A DNA stretch of 38,473 nucleotides from Methanomassiliicoccales archaeon (GTDB lineage Archaea; Thermoplasmatota; Thermoplasmata; Methanomassiliicoccales; UBA472): contig JAFGPG010000001.1 in the NCBI GenBank assembly GCA_016926075.1, positions 1 to 38,473 on the forward strand, read 5' to 3'. The notes under the pieces are model-generated. The model did not search any database. It was given only the letters and a program-made list of their open reading frames with translations, and was not told where the DNA came from. Positions 23,647 to 31,110 of the stretch are shown piece by piece. The number at the start of each line of letters is the position of its first letter. The stretch's first letter is position 1. The position numbers and the translations under genes were made by a program.

Positions 23647-24762
23647 TCACTTCATCCTGTGTATGGCGTCGACCACCGCGTCCCCCATCTGCCTGGTGGT
23701 GGCATTGCCGCCCAGGTCCTTGGTGTAGACGCCCTGGTCGAAGGCCCCGCGCACCCCGTCGAAGATGACCTGCCCCAGGTCCCGGCGGCCCAGGTTGTCC
23801 ATCATCATCTTGGCCGCTAGTATGGTGGCCACGGGGTTGATGCGGTTCATGCCCTTGTACTTGGGGGCCGAGCCGTGCACCGGTTCGAACATGGATATGC
23901 CCTGGGGGTTGATGTTCCCGCCCGGGGCCAGACCGAGGCCGCCGGTCACCTCGGCCAGCAGGTCGGTGATGATGTCCCCGAACATGTTCGGCGTTGCCAC
24001 GACCCGGAACCTGTCCGGGTTCTTGACCAGGGCCATGGTCATGGCGTCGACGAACATGAAGCCCAGCTGCTTCCCGGCGCGCCGGCACTTATCGGCCCAT
24101 ACCTCCCGCCATAGGGAGTAGATGTTACTGCAAACGTTGGCCTTGTCCACCACGGTGATGTAGTTCTCGTTGATTAGATCGCAGTATTCGATGACGTGGT
24201 CGGCGAAGCGCTCGATGTTCCTGCGGGACATCATGCCTATCTCGAAGGCGTAGTCGTCCGGCGCATCAGCGTCAACGTCCAGGCGCACCTTCATATCGTA
24301 GAGATGTCGCTTCACCCGAAGGTCCAAGGTGCCCTTGCCCTGGGAGATCCTTCCCCCGACCGCCACGTAATAGTCCTCGGTGTTCTCCCGGAAGACGTCT
24401 ATGTTGAAGTCCACCTCCCTCTTGAGACGACCGAAGGGCTTCCACAGCGGCGCCGGGCGGTGGTTGACGTACTGGTCAAAGGTGAAGCGCAGTGCCAGCA
24501 GGATGCCCTTCTCCAGGATGCCGGGTTTCACGCGGTCGTCCCCGATGGCCCCCAGGAAGATGGTGTCGAACCTCTTCAACTGGCCGATGTCCTCGTCGGT
24601 CAGCAGTTCCCCGGTGCGCAGATAGCGCTCGGAATTGATCTCGAACTCCTGGAAGTCGAACTTGACCGAGTAGTTCTCGGACAGTACGTCCAACACCTTC
24701 ATCGCCTCGGCCACCACCTCCGGGCCTATGCCATCGCCCGGCAGCACCGCTATCTTGTACAT
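23647..24762 (-). CDS. leuB: 3-isopropylmalate dehydrogenase
   Basis: A 371-residue NAD-dependent beta-decarboxylating dehydrogenase. The N-terminus [28 protein letters not shown]-type active-site segment ([17 protein letters not shown]), [12 protein letters not shown] with the metal-binding Asp, [21 protein letters not shown], and [13 protein letters not shown] with the cofactor loop are all present. Isocitrate, homoisocitrate and tartrate dehydrogenases share the fold, but its place last in leuACDB points to leucine synthesis. The ATG lies inside the end of leuD (13-base overlap). An added role in the 2-oxosuberate (coenzyme B) route cannot be excluded in a methanogen. Confidence 0.93.
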   Translation of the reverse strand: MYKIAVLPGDGIGPEVVAEAMKVLDVLSENYSVKFDFQEFEINSERYLRTGELLTDEDIGQLKRFDTIFLGAIGDDRVKPGILEKGILLALRFTFDQYVNHRPAPLWKPFGRLKREVDFNIDVFRENTEDYYVAVGGRISQGKGTLDLRVKRHLYDMKVRLDVDADAPDDYAFEIGMMSRRNIERFADHVIEYCDLINENYITVVDKANVCSNIYSLWREVWADKCRRAGKQLGFMFVDAMTMALVKNPDRFRVVATPNMFGDIITDLLAEVTGGLGLAPGGNINPQGISMFEPVHGSAPKYKGMNRINPVATILAAKMMMDNLGRRDLGQVIFDGVRGAFDQGVYTKDLGGNATTRQMGDAVVDAIHRMK

Positions 24763-25244
24763 CTCTTATCCTCCCTGATCTTGGCCATGAGGCCCCCTTT
24801 GTCTATCAGTTCCTGGACGAAGGCCGGGAAGGGTGCGAAGCTCCACTCCCTCCCCTTGGTCTCGTTGATTATCGTCCCCGTGCCGAAGTCCACGGCGAGG
24901 ACGTCGCCGTCCTCCGCCTCTATCTGACACTCCACAGGTAACAGGCCGGTGTTAATGCAGTTCCTATAGAATATCCTTGCGTAGCTCTGGGCGACGACGC
25001 ACGATATGCCCATCTGAAGGAGCGCCCGCGGAGCGTGCTCCCGGCTGGAGCCGCAGCCGAAGTTCCTGCCGGCCACTATGATGTCCCCCTTGCTCACCCT
25101 GGCTGCCATGCCCGGCCTCACCTTCTCGAAGGCGAAGGTCCCCAGACGGTCGTTGTTGTCGCTGGTCAGGCGCTCCGCCGGAATGATCTGATCGGTGTCC
25201 ACATGGTCCCCGAAGGCCCATACCCTTCCCCGTACGTTCCTCAT
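24750..25244 (-). CDS. leuD: 3-isopropylmalate dehydratase, small subunit
   Basis: A 164-residue swivelling subunit of the heterodimeric isopropylmalate isomerase. It shows GDHVDTDQIIPAERL near residues 12-26 and AGRNFGCGSSREHAPRAL near 58-75, the archaeal LeuD signature for substrate binding. It lacks the iron-sulfur cysteines, which are on LeuC. Its ATG overlaps the leuC stop by 4 bases (ATGA), giving equal expression of both subunits. Archaea often keep related pairs (LeuCD and HacAB); the operon with leuA and leuB supports the leucine pair. Confidence 0.94.
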   Translation of the reverse strand: MRNVRGRVWAFGDHVDTDQIIPAERLTSDNNDRLGTFAFEKVRPGMAARVSKGDIIVAGRNFGCGSSREHAPRALLQMGISCVVAQSYARIFYRNCINTGLLPVECQIEAEDGDVLAVDFGTGTIINETKGREWSFAPFPAFVQELIDKGGLMAKIREDKRCTR

Positions 25245-26512
25245 CCCCTCACCTCCAGGTCACGGGGGTCGGTGATCCTGCCGGTGACCGCCGAGGCGGC
25301 CACCACCGCCGGTCCGGCCAGGTACACCTCGGAGTCCCGGTGCCCCATGCGCCCGATGAAGTTGCGGTTGGTGCTGCTGACGCACCTCTCACCGGCGGCC
25401 AGTATGCCCATGTGTCCTCCCAGGCAGGCCCCGCAGGTTGGTCCGGAGATGAACGCTCCGGCGCGGGAGAGCTCGGCCAGCAGCCCTTCTGACAGGGCTT
25501 GCTCGAAGACCTTGGTGGAGGCAGGAACGACGATCATGCGCACCTCCGGGTGTACCTTCCTTCCCCGCAGCACCTCCGTCGCCAGGCGCAGGTCCTCGAT
25601 CCTGCCGTTGGTGCAGGAGCCCAGGTAGGCCTGGTCGATGCTCACGTCCACATCCCTGGCCTTCCTCCCGTTGGATGGCAGATGGGGCAGGGCGACCATG
25701 CTCTCCAGCTGGGAGAGGTCGTACTCCAGGACACGTTCGTAGCTGGCACCCTCGTCGGCATGTACGGGGGTGATGTCGTTCTTGCCCACGGATCTCATGA
25801 AGTCCGCCGTGGCCCCATCGCAGGGGAATATGCCTGCCTTCCCGCCAGCCTCGATGGCCATATTGGAAACGGTCAAGCGGTCAGAGACGGTGAGCTCGGC
25901 CACCCCGCTGCCCGCGAACTCCAGGGCCCTGTAGTTGGCCCCGTCCACACCGATGTCGCTGATGAGCTTGAGCACCAGGTCCTTGCCCCCCACGTACCTC
26001 GAGAGGCGACCCTTGAGCATCACGCGTATGGAGGCTGGCACTTTGAACCATAGGCGGCCGGTGGCGAACACCGCCGCCGCCTCGGAGCTGCCTACCCCGG
26101 TGGAGAAGGCGTTGATCCCGCCGTAGGTGCAGGTGTGGGAATCGGCGCCCACCACCAGGGCACCGGGGTAGGCGAAGCCCTCCTCCAGCATGACCTGGTG
26201 GCATACGCCTCCCCTGCCCACCTCGAAGTAGTTGACTATGCCCCAGCGTTTGGCGAACTCCCTCATCTCCTTGGCCTGCTGGGCGGAGGCCACGTCCTTG
26301 TTAGGGACGAAATGGTCGGGGATGAGCACGATGCGCTCCCGTACCGGCTCGCATCCCAGTGCCTCGAACTCCTGGAAGGCCAGAGGGCCGGTCACGTCGT
26401 TGACCATGACATGGTCCACCTCCGCCTCCACGATGTCCCCGGCCCTGGCGTCCTGTCCGGATTTCAGCGATAGAATCTTCTCCGATATGGTCTTGGGATG
26501 GTCTGGCGTCAT
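25241..26512 (-). CDS. leuC: 3-isopropylmalate dehydratase, large subunit
   Basis: A 423-residue aconitase-superfamily subunit carrying the 4Fe-4S cluster. Cluster cysteines are seen in YLGSCTNGRIEDL and SGPTCGACLGGHMG (the CxxC pair). VVGADSHTCTYGGINAFSTGVGSSE marks the active site, and DHVMVNDVTGPLAF is an early family segment. ATG 26512 has AAGGT 6 bases upstream and starts 11 bases after leuA ends. It forms the isomerase with the next gene, leuD. The length is that of the archaeal-type LeuC. Confidence 0.94.
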   Translation of the reverse strand: MTPDHPKTISEKILSLKSGQDARAGDIVEAEVDHVMVNDVTGPLAFQEFEALGCEPVRERIVLIPDHFVPNKDVASAQQAKEMREFAKRWGIVNYFEVGRGGVCHQVMLEEGFAYPGALVVGADSHTCTYGGINAFSTGVGSSEAAAVFATGRLWFKVPASIRVMLKGRLSRYVGGKDLVLKLISDIGVDGANYRALEFAGSGVAELTVSDRLTVSNMAIEAGGKAGIFPCDGATADFMRSVGKNDITPVHADEGASYERVLEYDLSQLESMVALPHLPSNGRKARDVDVSIDQAYLGSCTNGRIEDLRLATEVLRGRKVHPEVRMIVVPASTKVFEQALSEGLLAELSRAGAFISGPTCGACLGGHMGILAAGERCVSSTNRNFIGRMGHRDSEVYLAGPAVVAASAVTGRITDPRDLEVRG

Positions 26513-26523
26513 GTACTACCTTC

Positions 26524-28128
26524 CTAGATCTTGTGTTTGGACAGCAGGCGGTCGATGGCCTCCATGGCCGCGTCCACGCTGGTGAGCACGATGTCCGTGC
26601 CGATGCCTTTGCCCACCGACATGACCTTCTGGTCACCGTTCATCCTCAGCTTGACGGTCACCTCGCACAGGGCATCGCTCCCCCCGGTGATGGCGTTGAG
26701 ACGGTATTCCACCAGGGTGATGTTCTCGCTGACCGCGGAGCGTATGGCGTTGAGGGCGGCGTCCACCGGCCCTATTCCCACGTTCGAGGAGCGGGCCAGC
26801 TTCCCGTCCACGTCCACCACCACCGTGGAGGTGGGGGTGATGTTCATGCCGGTGAAGACGGTGAACTCCTTCAGCTCCACGTGGCGCCTCCGTTTCTCCA
26901 CCTGTCCGGCGATGTGCGAGGCCAGGGCCACCAGCTCGGCGTCGTCCACCTCCTTCCCGCTCTCCGCCAGCCGTTTCACCTTCTCTACCACGTCCTCAAG
27001 CTGATGCTCCGGTAGGGTGATGTCATACTCACTCAGCTTCTCCTTGACCGAGTGAGCCCCGGTGTGCTTTCCCATGACGATGTTGCGCTGCATGCCCACC
27101 AGCTCGGGGCTGAAGGCCTCGTAGGTCGAGGGGTCCCTCAGTACCCCGTGCACGTGTATGCCGGACTCGTGGGCGAAGGCGTTGTTGCCCACGATGGCCT
27201 TGTTCTCGGGCACCGGGATGCTTGTCAGACGGGCCACGGTCTTGGAGGTCGTTCCCAGCTTGCGGGTGTCCACGTTCGTGCGCACGTCCAGGAAGGCCAG
27301 TAGCCCCATGACCACCTCCTCAAGGGCGGCATTCCCTGCCCTTTCGCCCAGACCGTTCATGCACACGTGCACCTGTCGCGCCCCCTTGCGAACCGCGGAG
27401 AGGGAGTTGGCGGTGGCCATCCCGAAATCGTCATGGCAATGTATGGACAGAGGGACCTTGGTGACCTGCATGACCTCGGAGACCAGATACTCCATGGCCG
27501 CCGGGGACATGGTGCCCACCGTGTCAGGGAGGTTGATCTTGTGCGCTCCGGCCTCCTGCACAGCCATGTGCATCTCCTTGAGGAAGTCCAGTTCGGTGCG
27601 GGTGCCGTCCTCGCAGGAGAACTCCACGGTGACACCGCGGGAACGGGCGTACTCCACGGCATCCACCGCCTTGGCCTTGACCTCCTCCCTGGTCATCTTG
27701 AGCTTGTGCCTCATGTGCCCCTCGGAGGTGGCGATGAAGGTGTGCACATAGTCCACGCCGTTGTCCACCGCGGAGTCGATGTCCTGCCTCGAGCAGCGGG
27801 CCAGTCCGCACACCTTGGCCTTCAGCCCCAGGGAGCTGATCTTGCGTATGGCCTCCTGCTCGCCTTGTGAGGTGCGGGGGAACCCCGCCTCTATGATGTC
27901 GACCCCCAGCTCGTCCAGCAGCTGGGCTATGCGGACCTTGTCGTCCATGGACAGGGCCACACCAGGGGTCTGCTCGCCGTCCCTCAGCGTCGTGTCGAAG
28001 ATCTCCACCGAGGAGGGGGTGGACAAGTCCCGGGCACAGCTATTGAAATGACTGGTGAATATGCTGTTTCCCTGTTGCCCGCCACGGGCTCTATAGTCCT
28101 GACTGCTCGACGATCGAAGTTCGGTCAC
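26524..28128 (-). CDS. leuA: 2-isopropylmalate synthase (LeuA/CimA/AksA family)
   Basis: A 534-residue enzyme joining 2-oxoisovalerate and acetyl-CoA. The catalytic TIM barrel starts at EIFDTTLRDGEQTPGVALS (about residue 42) and includes the HCHDDFGMATANSLSA metal-binding stretch, HVCMNGLGERAGNA and AHESGIHVHGVL. The C-terminal region from about 390 (VFTGMNITPTSTVVVDVDGK) is the LeuA regulatory domain, which normally binds leucine. GTG 28128 is chosen because GAGGTG lies 6 bases before it; the GTG at 28137 is too close to that site. The first ~40 residues are an unusual Ser/Arg/Gln-rich extension. It is first of leuACDB and preceded by a ~110-base leader. Citramalate or homocitrate synthases are alternatives, less likely in this operon. 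Confidence 0.93.
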   Translation of the reverse strand: MTELRSSSSQDYRARGGQQGNSIFTSHFNSCARDLSTPSSVEIFDTTLRDGEQTPGVALSMDDKVRIAQLLDELGVDIIEAGFPRTSQGEQEAIRKISSLGLKAKVCGLARCSRQDIDSAVDNGVDYVHTFIATSEGHMRHKLKMTREEVKAKAVDAVEYARSRGVTVEFSCEDGTRTELDFLKEMHMAVQEAGAHKINLPDTVGTMSPAAMEYLVSEVMQVTKVPLSIHCHDDFGMATANSLSAVRKGARQVHVCMNGLGERAGNAALEEVVMGLLAFLDVRTNVDTRKLGTTSKTVARLTSIPVPENKAIVGNNAFAHESGIHVHGVLRDPSTYEAFSPELVGMQRNIVMGKHTGAHSVKEKLSEYDITLPEHQLEDVVEKVKRLAESGKEVDDAELVALASHIAGQVEKRRRHVELKEFTVFTGMNITPTSTVVVDVDGKLARSSNVGIGPVDAALNAIRSAVSENITLVEYRLNAITGGSDALCEVTVKLRMNGDQKVMSVGKGIGTDIVLTSVDAAMEAIDRLLSKHKI

Positions 28129-28157
28129 GATAACCACCTCTCACATCCAAGGTCGCG

Positions 28158-28180
28158 GCGATGAGCTGGTTCAAGCTCGC
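28158..28180 (-). other. Hairpin in the leuA leader
   Basis: On the minus strand GCGAGCT and AGCTC(AT)CGC enclose a 6-base loop that holds the leader-ORF stop codon. Its downstream arm (GCTCATCG, 28159-28166) can instead pair fully with CGATGAGC at 28210-28217. No T-tract follows, so it is not an ordinary terminator. Confidence 0.5.
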
Positions 28181-28215
28181 AAAAGACCGTGTCCAACCAC
28201 GATATCTGTGCTCAT
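28171..28215 (-). CDS. Putative leader peptide of the leucine operon
   Basis: A 14-codon reading frame, MSTDIVVGHGLLRA, between the leu TATA box and leuA. GAGGT ends 6 bases before its ATG, as good a ribosome site as those of the main genes, and the predicted transcript start (near 28236) is about 20 bases upstream. Five of 14 residues are Ile, Val or Leu, the products of the pathway. An extra in-frame ATG at 28221 would add two residues. Its stop lies in the loop of a hairpin. Translation-linked control of leuACDB is suggested. It is short enough to arise by chance, so confidence is moderate. Confidence 0.5.
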   Translation of the reverse strand: MSTDIVVGHGLLRA

Positions 28216-28256
28216 CGTCATACCTCGTATGTACGGCTGATGAACAGGAAACGGGG

Positions 28257-28265
28257 TATATAAAA
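28257..28265 (-). promoter_or_regulatory. TATA box of leuACDB
   Basis: TTTTATATA on the minus strand is a strong TATA element just after the end of queE. It predicts transcription from about 28236, giving leuA a leader of about 108 bases. Confidence 0.65.
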
Positions 28266-28288
28266 TCATTGCTAGGGCCTGACCGACC

Positions 28289-28918
28289 TCAGACCCCCTG
28301 ACGGTCCCCCCATATGAGCTTGTGCAGTTGAGGGAGCACCCTTACCTCCAGCTTCCTGGAGAGGACGAAGGAGACCGCGGGCTCAAGGGAGAGCCCGCCC
28401 AAGGGCGTGAAGATGACCGGGCAGCGGGGGGGATGTGCCCTCAGGACCTGCTCGGCCCTCTCCAAATCCTCCATGTCGGCGACCACGAACTTGAGCTGGT
28501 CCTTCGGTCCGAGCAGTTCCAGGTTCCTGAGCAGCATGCGACCCTCCTCCCCGGAGGAAGGGCACTTGTAATCCATGCTGATCAGGAGCTCGGGATGATC
28601 GGGCAAAACGTCCAGGGGCAGGGAGCCGTTGGTCTCCAGCGTCACGTGGCGTCCATCCTCCAGCAGTGCGGACAGGAGGTGGACCGAATCGGGCTGGCAC
28701 AGAGGCTCGCCTCCCGTGAGGCAGACATGCCGCACCGCCATGGAGCGTACCAGGTCCAGCACCTTGGCCACCGACATCTCCTCGCCTCCCTCCCGGGCCT
28801 GTCTGGTGTCGCACCAGCGACAGTCCAGGTTGCATCCGGACAGACGCACGAACGCCGTGGGCAGCCCCATGGTCCGACCCTCTCCTTGGATGGAGAGGAA
28901 GGCCTCGTGCACGAGCAT
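28289..28918 (-). CDS. queE: 7-carboxy-7-deazaguanine synthase
   Basis: A 209-residue radical SAM enzyme that contracts the ring of 6-carboxytetrahydropterin to 7-carboxy-7-deazaguanine. The N-terminus SIQGEGRTMGLPTAFVRLSG leads into CNLDCRWCDT, whose three cysteines hold the 4Fe-4S cluster (C-x3-C-x2-C). TGGEP (about 69-73) and ETNGS (about 95-99) are the usual SAM-binding positions. The C-terminus ends LPQLHKLIWG, as in the family. Its ATG follows the queC stop by one base. It is last of queDCE, which makes preQ0 for archaeosine in tRNA. Confidence 0.95.
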   Translation of the reverse strand: MLVHEAFLSIQGEGRTMGLPTAFVRLSGCNLDCRWCDTRQAREGGEEMSVAKVLDLVRSMAVRHVCLTGGEPLCQPDSVHLLSALLEDGRHVTLETNGSLPLDVLPDHPELLISMDYKCPSSGEEGRMLLRNLELLGPKDQLKFVVADMEDLERAEQVLRAHPPRCPVIFTPLGGLSLEPAVSFVLSRKLEVRVLPQLHKLIWGDRQGV

Positions 28919-28919
28919 C

Positions 28920-29588
28920 TCATTCCTCGTAGGGCACAGGGTCTATCAATCCCGCTTCCTTGAACCCTTTCAAGCGAAGCAAGCAGGAGTCGCAGTGCCC
29001 GCAGGCCCTCTCCCCTCCCCGGTAGCAGCTCCAGGTGAGCTCGAACGGAACGTCCATTATCTTGCCCATCTTCACTATGTCCCCCTTGGTCTTGCGCAGG
29101 AGAGGATGTTCCACCCGTATGGGATGCCCCAGGGTGCCCATCTTGGTCCCCACCCTCAGCATCTCCTCGAAGGCCTGGAAGAACTCGGGGCGGCAGTCCG
29201 GGTACCCGCTGTAATCGATGGAGTTGGCACCGATGAACACATTGCTGGCCCCCAGGCTCTCGGCCAATCCGGTCGCTACGCTCAGGAAGATGATGTTGCG
29301 CGCCGGGACATAGGTGTCCGGGATGTCGTACCCGATGTCCTCGACCTTGCGGTCCGGGAGGGGAATGGAAGGGTCGATCAGAGAACTACGGAACTCGGTC
29401 AGGGGCAGCTTCATGACCACGTGCCGGACCCGGTAATGACTGGTCACCGCCTTGGCCGCTTCCAGTTCCCGCTGGTGCCTTTGCCCGTAATCGATGGTCA
29501 GGGCGGTCACCTCATGCCCCTTGCACAGGGCATAGGCCAGGGTCACGGTGGAGTCCAGTCCGCCGGAGAGCAGGCAAATGGCCTTCAT
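28920..29588 (-). CDS. queC: 7-cyano-7-deazaguanine (preQ0) synthase
   Basis: A 222-residue ATP-dependent enzyme converting 7-carboxy-7-deazaguanine with ammonia to preQ0. The PP-loop LLSGGLDSTVTL is at residues 6-17; YVPARNIIFLSVA and GANSIDYSGYPDCRPEF follow; the zinc site is made of Cys residues in SCYRGGERACGHCDSCLLR near residues 188-206. Its ATG overlaps the queD stop by 4 bases (ATGA). In archaea preQ0 goes to archaeosine at position 15 of tRNAs; the transglycosylase is not in this window. Confidence 0.96.
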   Translation of the reverse strand: MKAICLLSGGLDSTVTLAYALCKGHEVTALTIDYGQRHQRELEAAKAVTSHYRVRHVVMKLPLTEFRSSLIDPSIPLPDRKVEDIGYDIPDTYVPARNIIFLSVATGLAESLGASNVFIGANSIDYSGYPDCRPEFFQAFEEMLRVGTKMGTLGHPIRVEHPLLRKTKGDIVKMGKIMDVPFELTWSCYRGGERACGHCDSCLLRLKGFKEAGLIDPVPYEE

Positions 29589-30067
29589 CTCTTCCCTCCC
29601 AATTTCTTGCTGGCCCAGGCGCTCTGGCCCAGTTCCTCGTGCACCCCCACCTCCACCTCCTTGACGTTGGGAGGGAACTCCATGACGTCAAGTAGCTTGT
29701 CGAGTATGACCTTGCACAGCTCCTCCGCGCTGCTCTCCTCGGTGGGCAGCAGCACCACGTCCTCCTTGGGCAATGCGTATTTCTTGCCGTCGGACTTGAT
29801 GAAGACCTCATCCCCCATGGCCACGATGATCTTCTTGGAGTTGGCGGGGACCAACACCCGATGGTCGAGCCCATCGGCGATGGCCCTCAGCTCCTTTTTC
29901 AGGGGGACGAAGTCCATGACCATACCGTCCTTGCCCACCTCGCCCTGCAGCCTGAGACTGACCACATAGGTATGTCCGTGCAGCCTTCCGCACTTATGGT
30001 GCCCAGCTATGAAGTGGCAGGCGGAAAATCTGATATCGGTGTATTTGCCATCAATCTCCAGTCTCAT
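29585..30067 (-). CDS. queD: 6-carboxytetrahydropterin synthase
   Basis: A 160-residue member of the PTPS/QueD family, the first committed step of preQ0 synthesis from dihydroneopterin triphosphate. Zinc ligands are seen in FSACHF and RLHGHTY, and the catalytic Cys in HHKCGRLHGH (about residues 24-33). A lysine/charged insert (SKKIIVAMGDEVFIKSDGKK) lies between the two halves, a feature of longer archaeal members. ATG 30067 is chosen because GGGGAGGGG precedes it; upstream codons in the same frame overlap mtxX. It starts queDCE, 47 bases after mtxX, so it may be read from the mtxX promoter. Confidence 0.93.
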   Translation of the reverse strand: MRLEIDGKYTDIRFSACHFIAGHHKCGRLHGHTYVVSLRLQGEVGKDGMVMDFVPLKKELRAIADGLDHRVLVPANSKKIIVAMGDEVFIKSDGKKYALPKEDVVLLPTEESSAEELCKVILDKLLDVMEFPPNVKEVEVGVHEELGQSAWASKKLGGKR

Positions 30068-30114
30068 CTCAATGCCCCTCCCCATATTGTACGTGATACT
30101 CGATAATCGTTTTC

Positions 30115-30867
30115 CTAGCCCGAGAGTGCGGAGGCCAGGGCTATGGAGTCCACATAGCACTTCTTGGCCCGGGAGGTGTCCACGAAGACCCGTTCCAGGT
30201 TCAGTATGGGAGCGCCCATGGACACGCATCCGTCCACGAGGTGCATGGTGCGGAATATGAGGTTGCCAGTGATGCCATCGGGGGCCAGGATGAGGTTCTT
30301 CCTGCGCACTGCCTCCTCTATGAGTATCTGGCAATGTTGGACGGAATATCCCTCCCTCCTACCTCGTTCCTCCAGCTCCATGGCGTCCCTGATGGTGCGG
30401 TCCACTATCGCGTTCCTTCCCATATCCCCCAGGCGGCCTCCGGAAAGCACTCCTACCTCCATCCTCAGGTCTAAGGAGGAGAACAACCGGGAAGAGAGCC
30501 GTATGAACTCCATCTTGTCCTCGACCTCCCACCCCTCGTCCACGCCCACGGGGGCCAGGAAGAACATGCGGCCCCCCTTGGGCTGCATGAGGGCCGCCCG
30601 TAGCAGATGGTCCAGGGAGAACTGCCCTTTGATAGCGGCCATGGTGCTGTTGGCGCTCAGGTCGCCCCTTACCGCAGCGTCTATGCTTCCCGAGGCCAGA
30701 GCGGAGACCATCTCCTCCGGGGACCTGAAGGTGGACACCTTCGCGTAACCTCTGCCCTCAGCGGAACGGGCGTTGCTCCTGACCTTGCCAGTATTCTCCC
30801 CCAGTCCTATGCCCACCCGGGCCTGGTTCTCCCTTGCTCTCTTGAATATCTGCTCGGGGGTAAGCAT
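30115..30867 (-). CDS. mtxX: Methanogenesis marker protein 4 (MtxX)
   Basis: A 250-residue protein matching the methanogenesis marker 4 family, related to phosphate acetyl/butyryltransferases and originally named as a putative methyltransferase subunit. Seen: MLTPEQIFKRARENQARVGIGLG at the N-terminus, SGSIDAAVRGDLSA (residues 62-75), SLDHLLRAALM, FFLAPVGVDEGW, LSGGRLGDMGRN and ILAPDGITGNLIFRTMHLVDG with GAPILNL. No biochemical role is established. ATG 30867 is chosen because a TATA box at 30892-30900 predicts a leaderless start there. Its presence is the clearest sign of a methanogen in this window. Confidence 0.88.
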   Translation of the reverse strand: MLTPEQIFKRARENQARVGIGLGENTGKVRSNARSAEGRGYAKVSTFRSPEEMVSALASGSIDAAVRGDLSANSTMAAIKGQFSLDHLLRAALMQPKGGRMFFLAPVGVDEGWEVEDKMEFIRLSSRLFSSLDLRMEVGVLSGGRLGDMGRNAIVDRTIRDAMELEERGRREGYSVQHCQILIEEAVRRKNLILAPDGITGNLIFRTMHLVDGCVSMGAPILNLERVFVDTSRAKKCYVDSIALASALSG

Positions 30868-31110
30868 GGAAGGATGATTCCCTCTTGCGCCTATAATAAC
30901 TTCATCGCCACCCCTGGTCACGTGGGCGCCCTTGCCCATCGTGTCGGTGCGTGGTCCATTATTCGCTACGACGCCCTGCGCCCTCATGTTTATCCCGTCC
31001 CAGGGATCGGGATGTTGAGCACGGTGGAGCGAGGGTCCGATCGCGAAGATGATGGCCCAACGGTAGCACGGGCCCCGGTCGAGGGAGTGCGATAGAGAAG
31101 GGATAGCGCA
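30868..31110. other. Gap between dph2 and mtxX, no gene seen
   Basis: 243 bases, GC-rich apart from the mtxX TATA box. Frames crossing it are short and overlap real genes. A run with GATGATG at 31051-31057 resembles a C-box, but no matching D-box pair was found. Confidence 0.35.
30892..30900 (-). promoter_or_regulatory. TATA box of mtxX
   Basis: GTTATTATA on the minus strand is centred 29 bases before ATG 30867. No SD precedes the ATG, so the message is expected to be leaderless. Confidence 0.55.

Noticed and set aside
28158-28180. Intrinsic terminator in the leuA leader
   Set aside because: The hairpin is followed by GC-rich sequence without a T-tract, so ordinary termination is not supported; kept only as a structural element.
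30990-31110. C/D-box small RNA suggested by GATGATG near 31051
   Set aside because: No CTGA D-box with a terminal stem at the right distance could be found.
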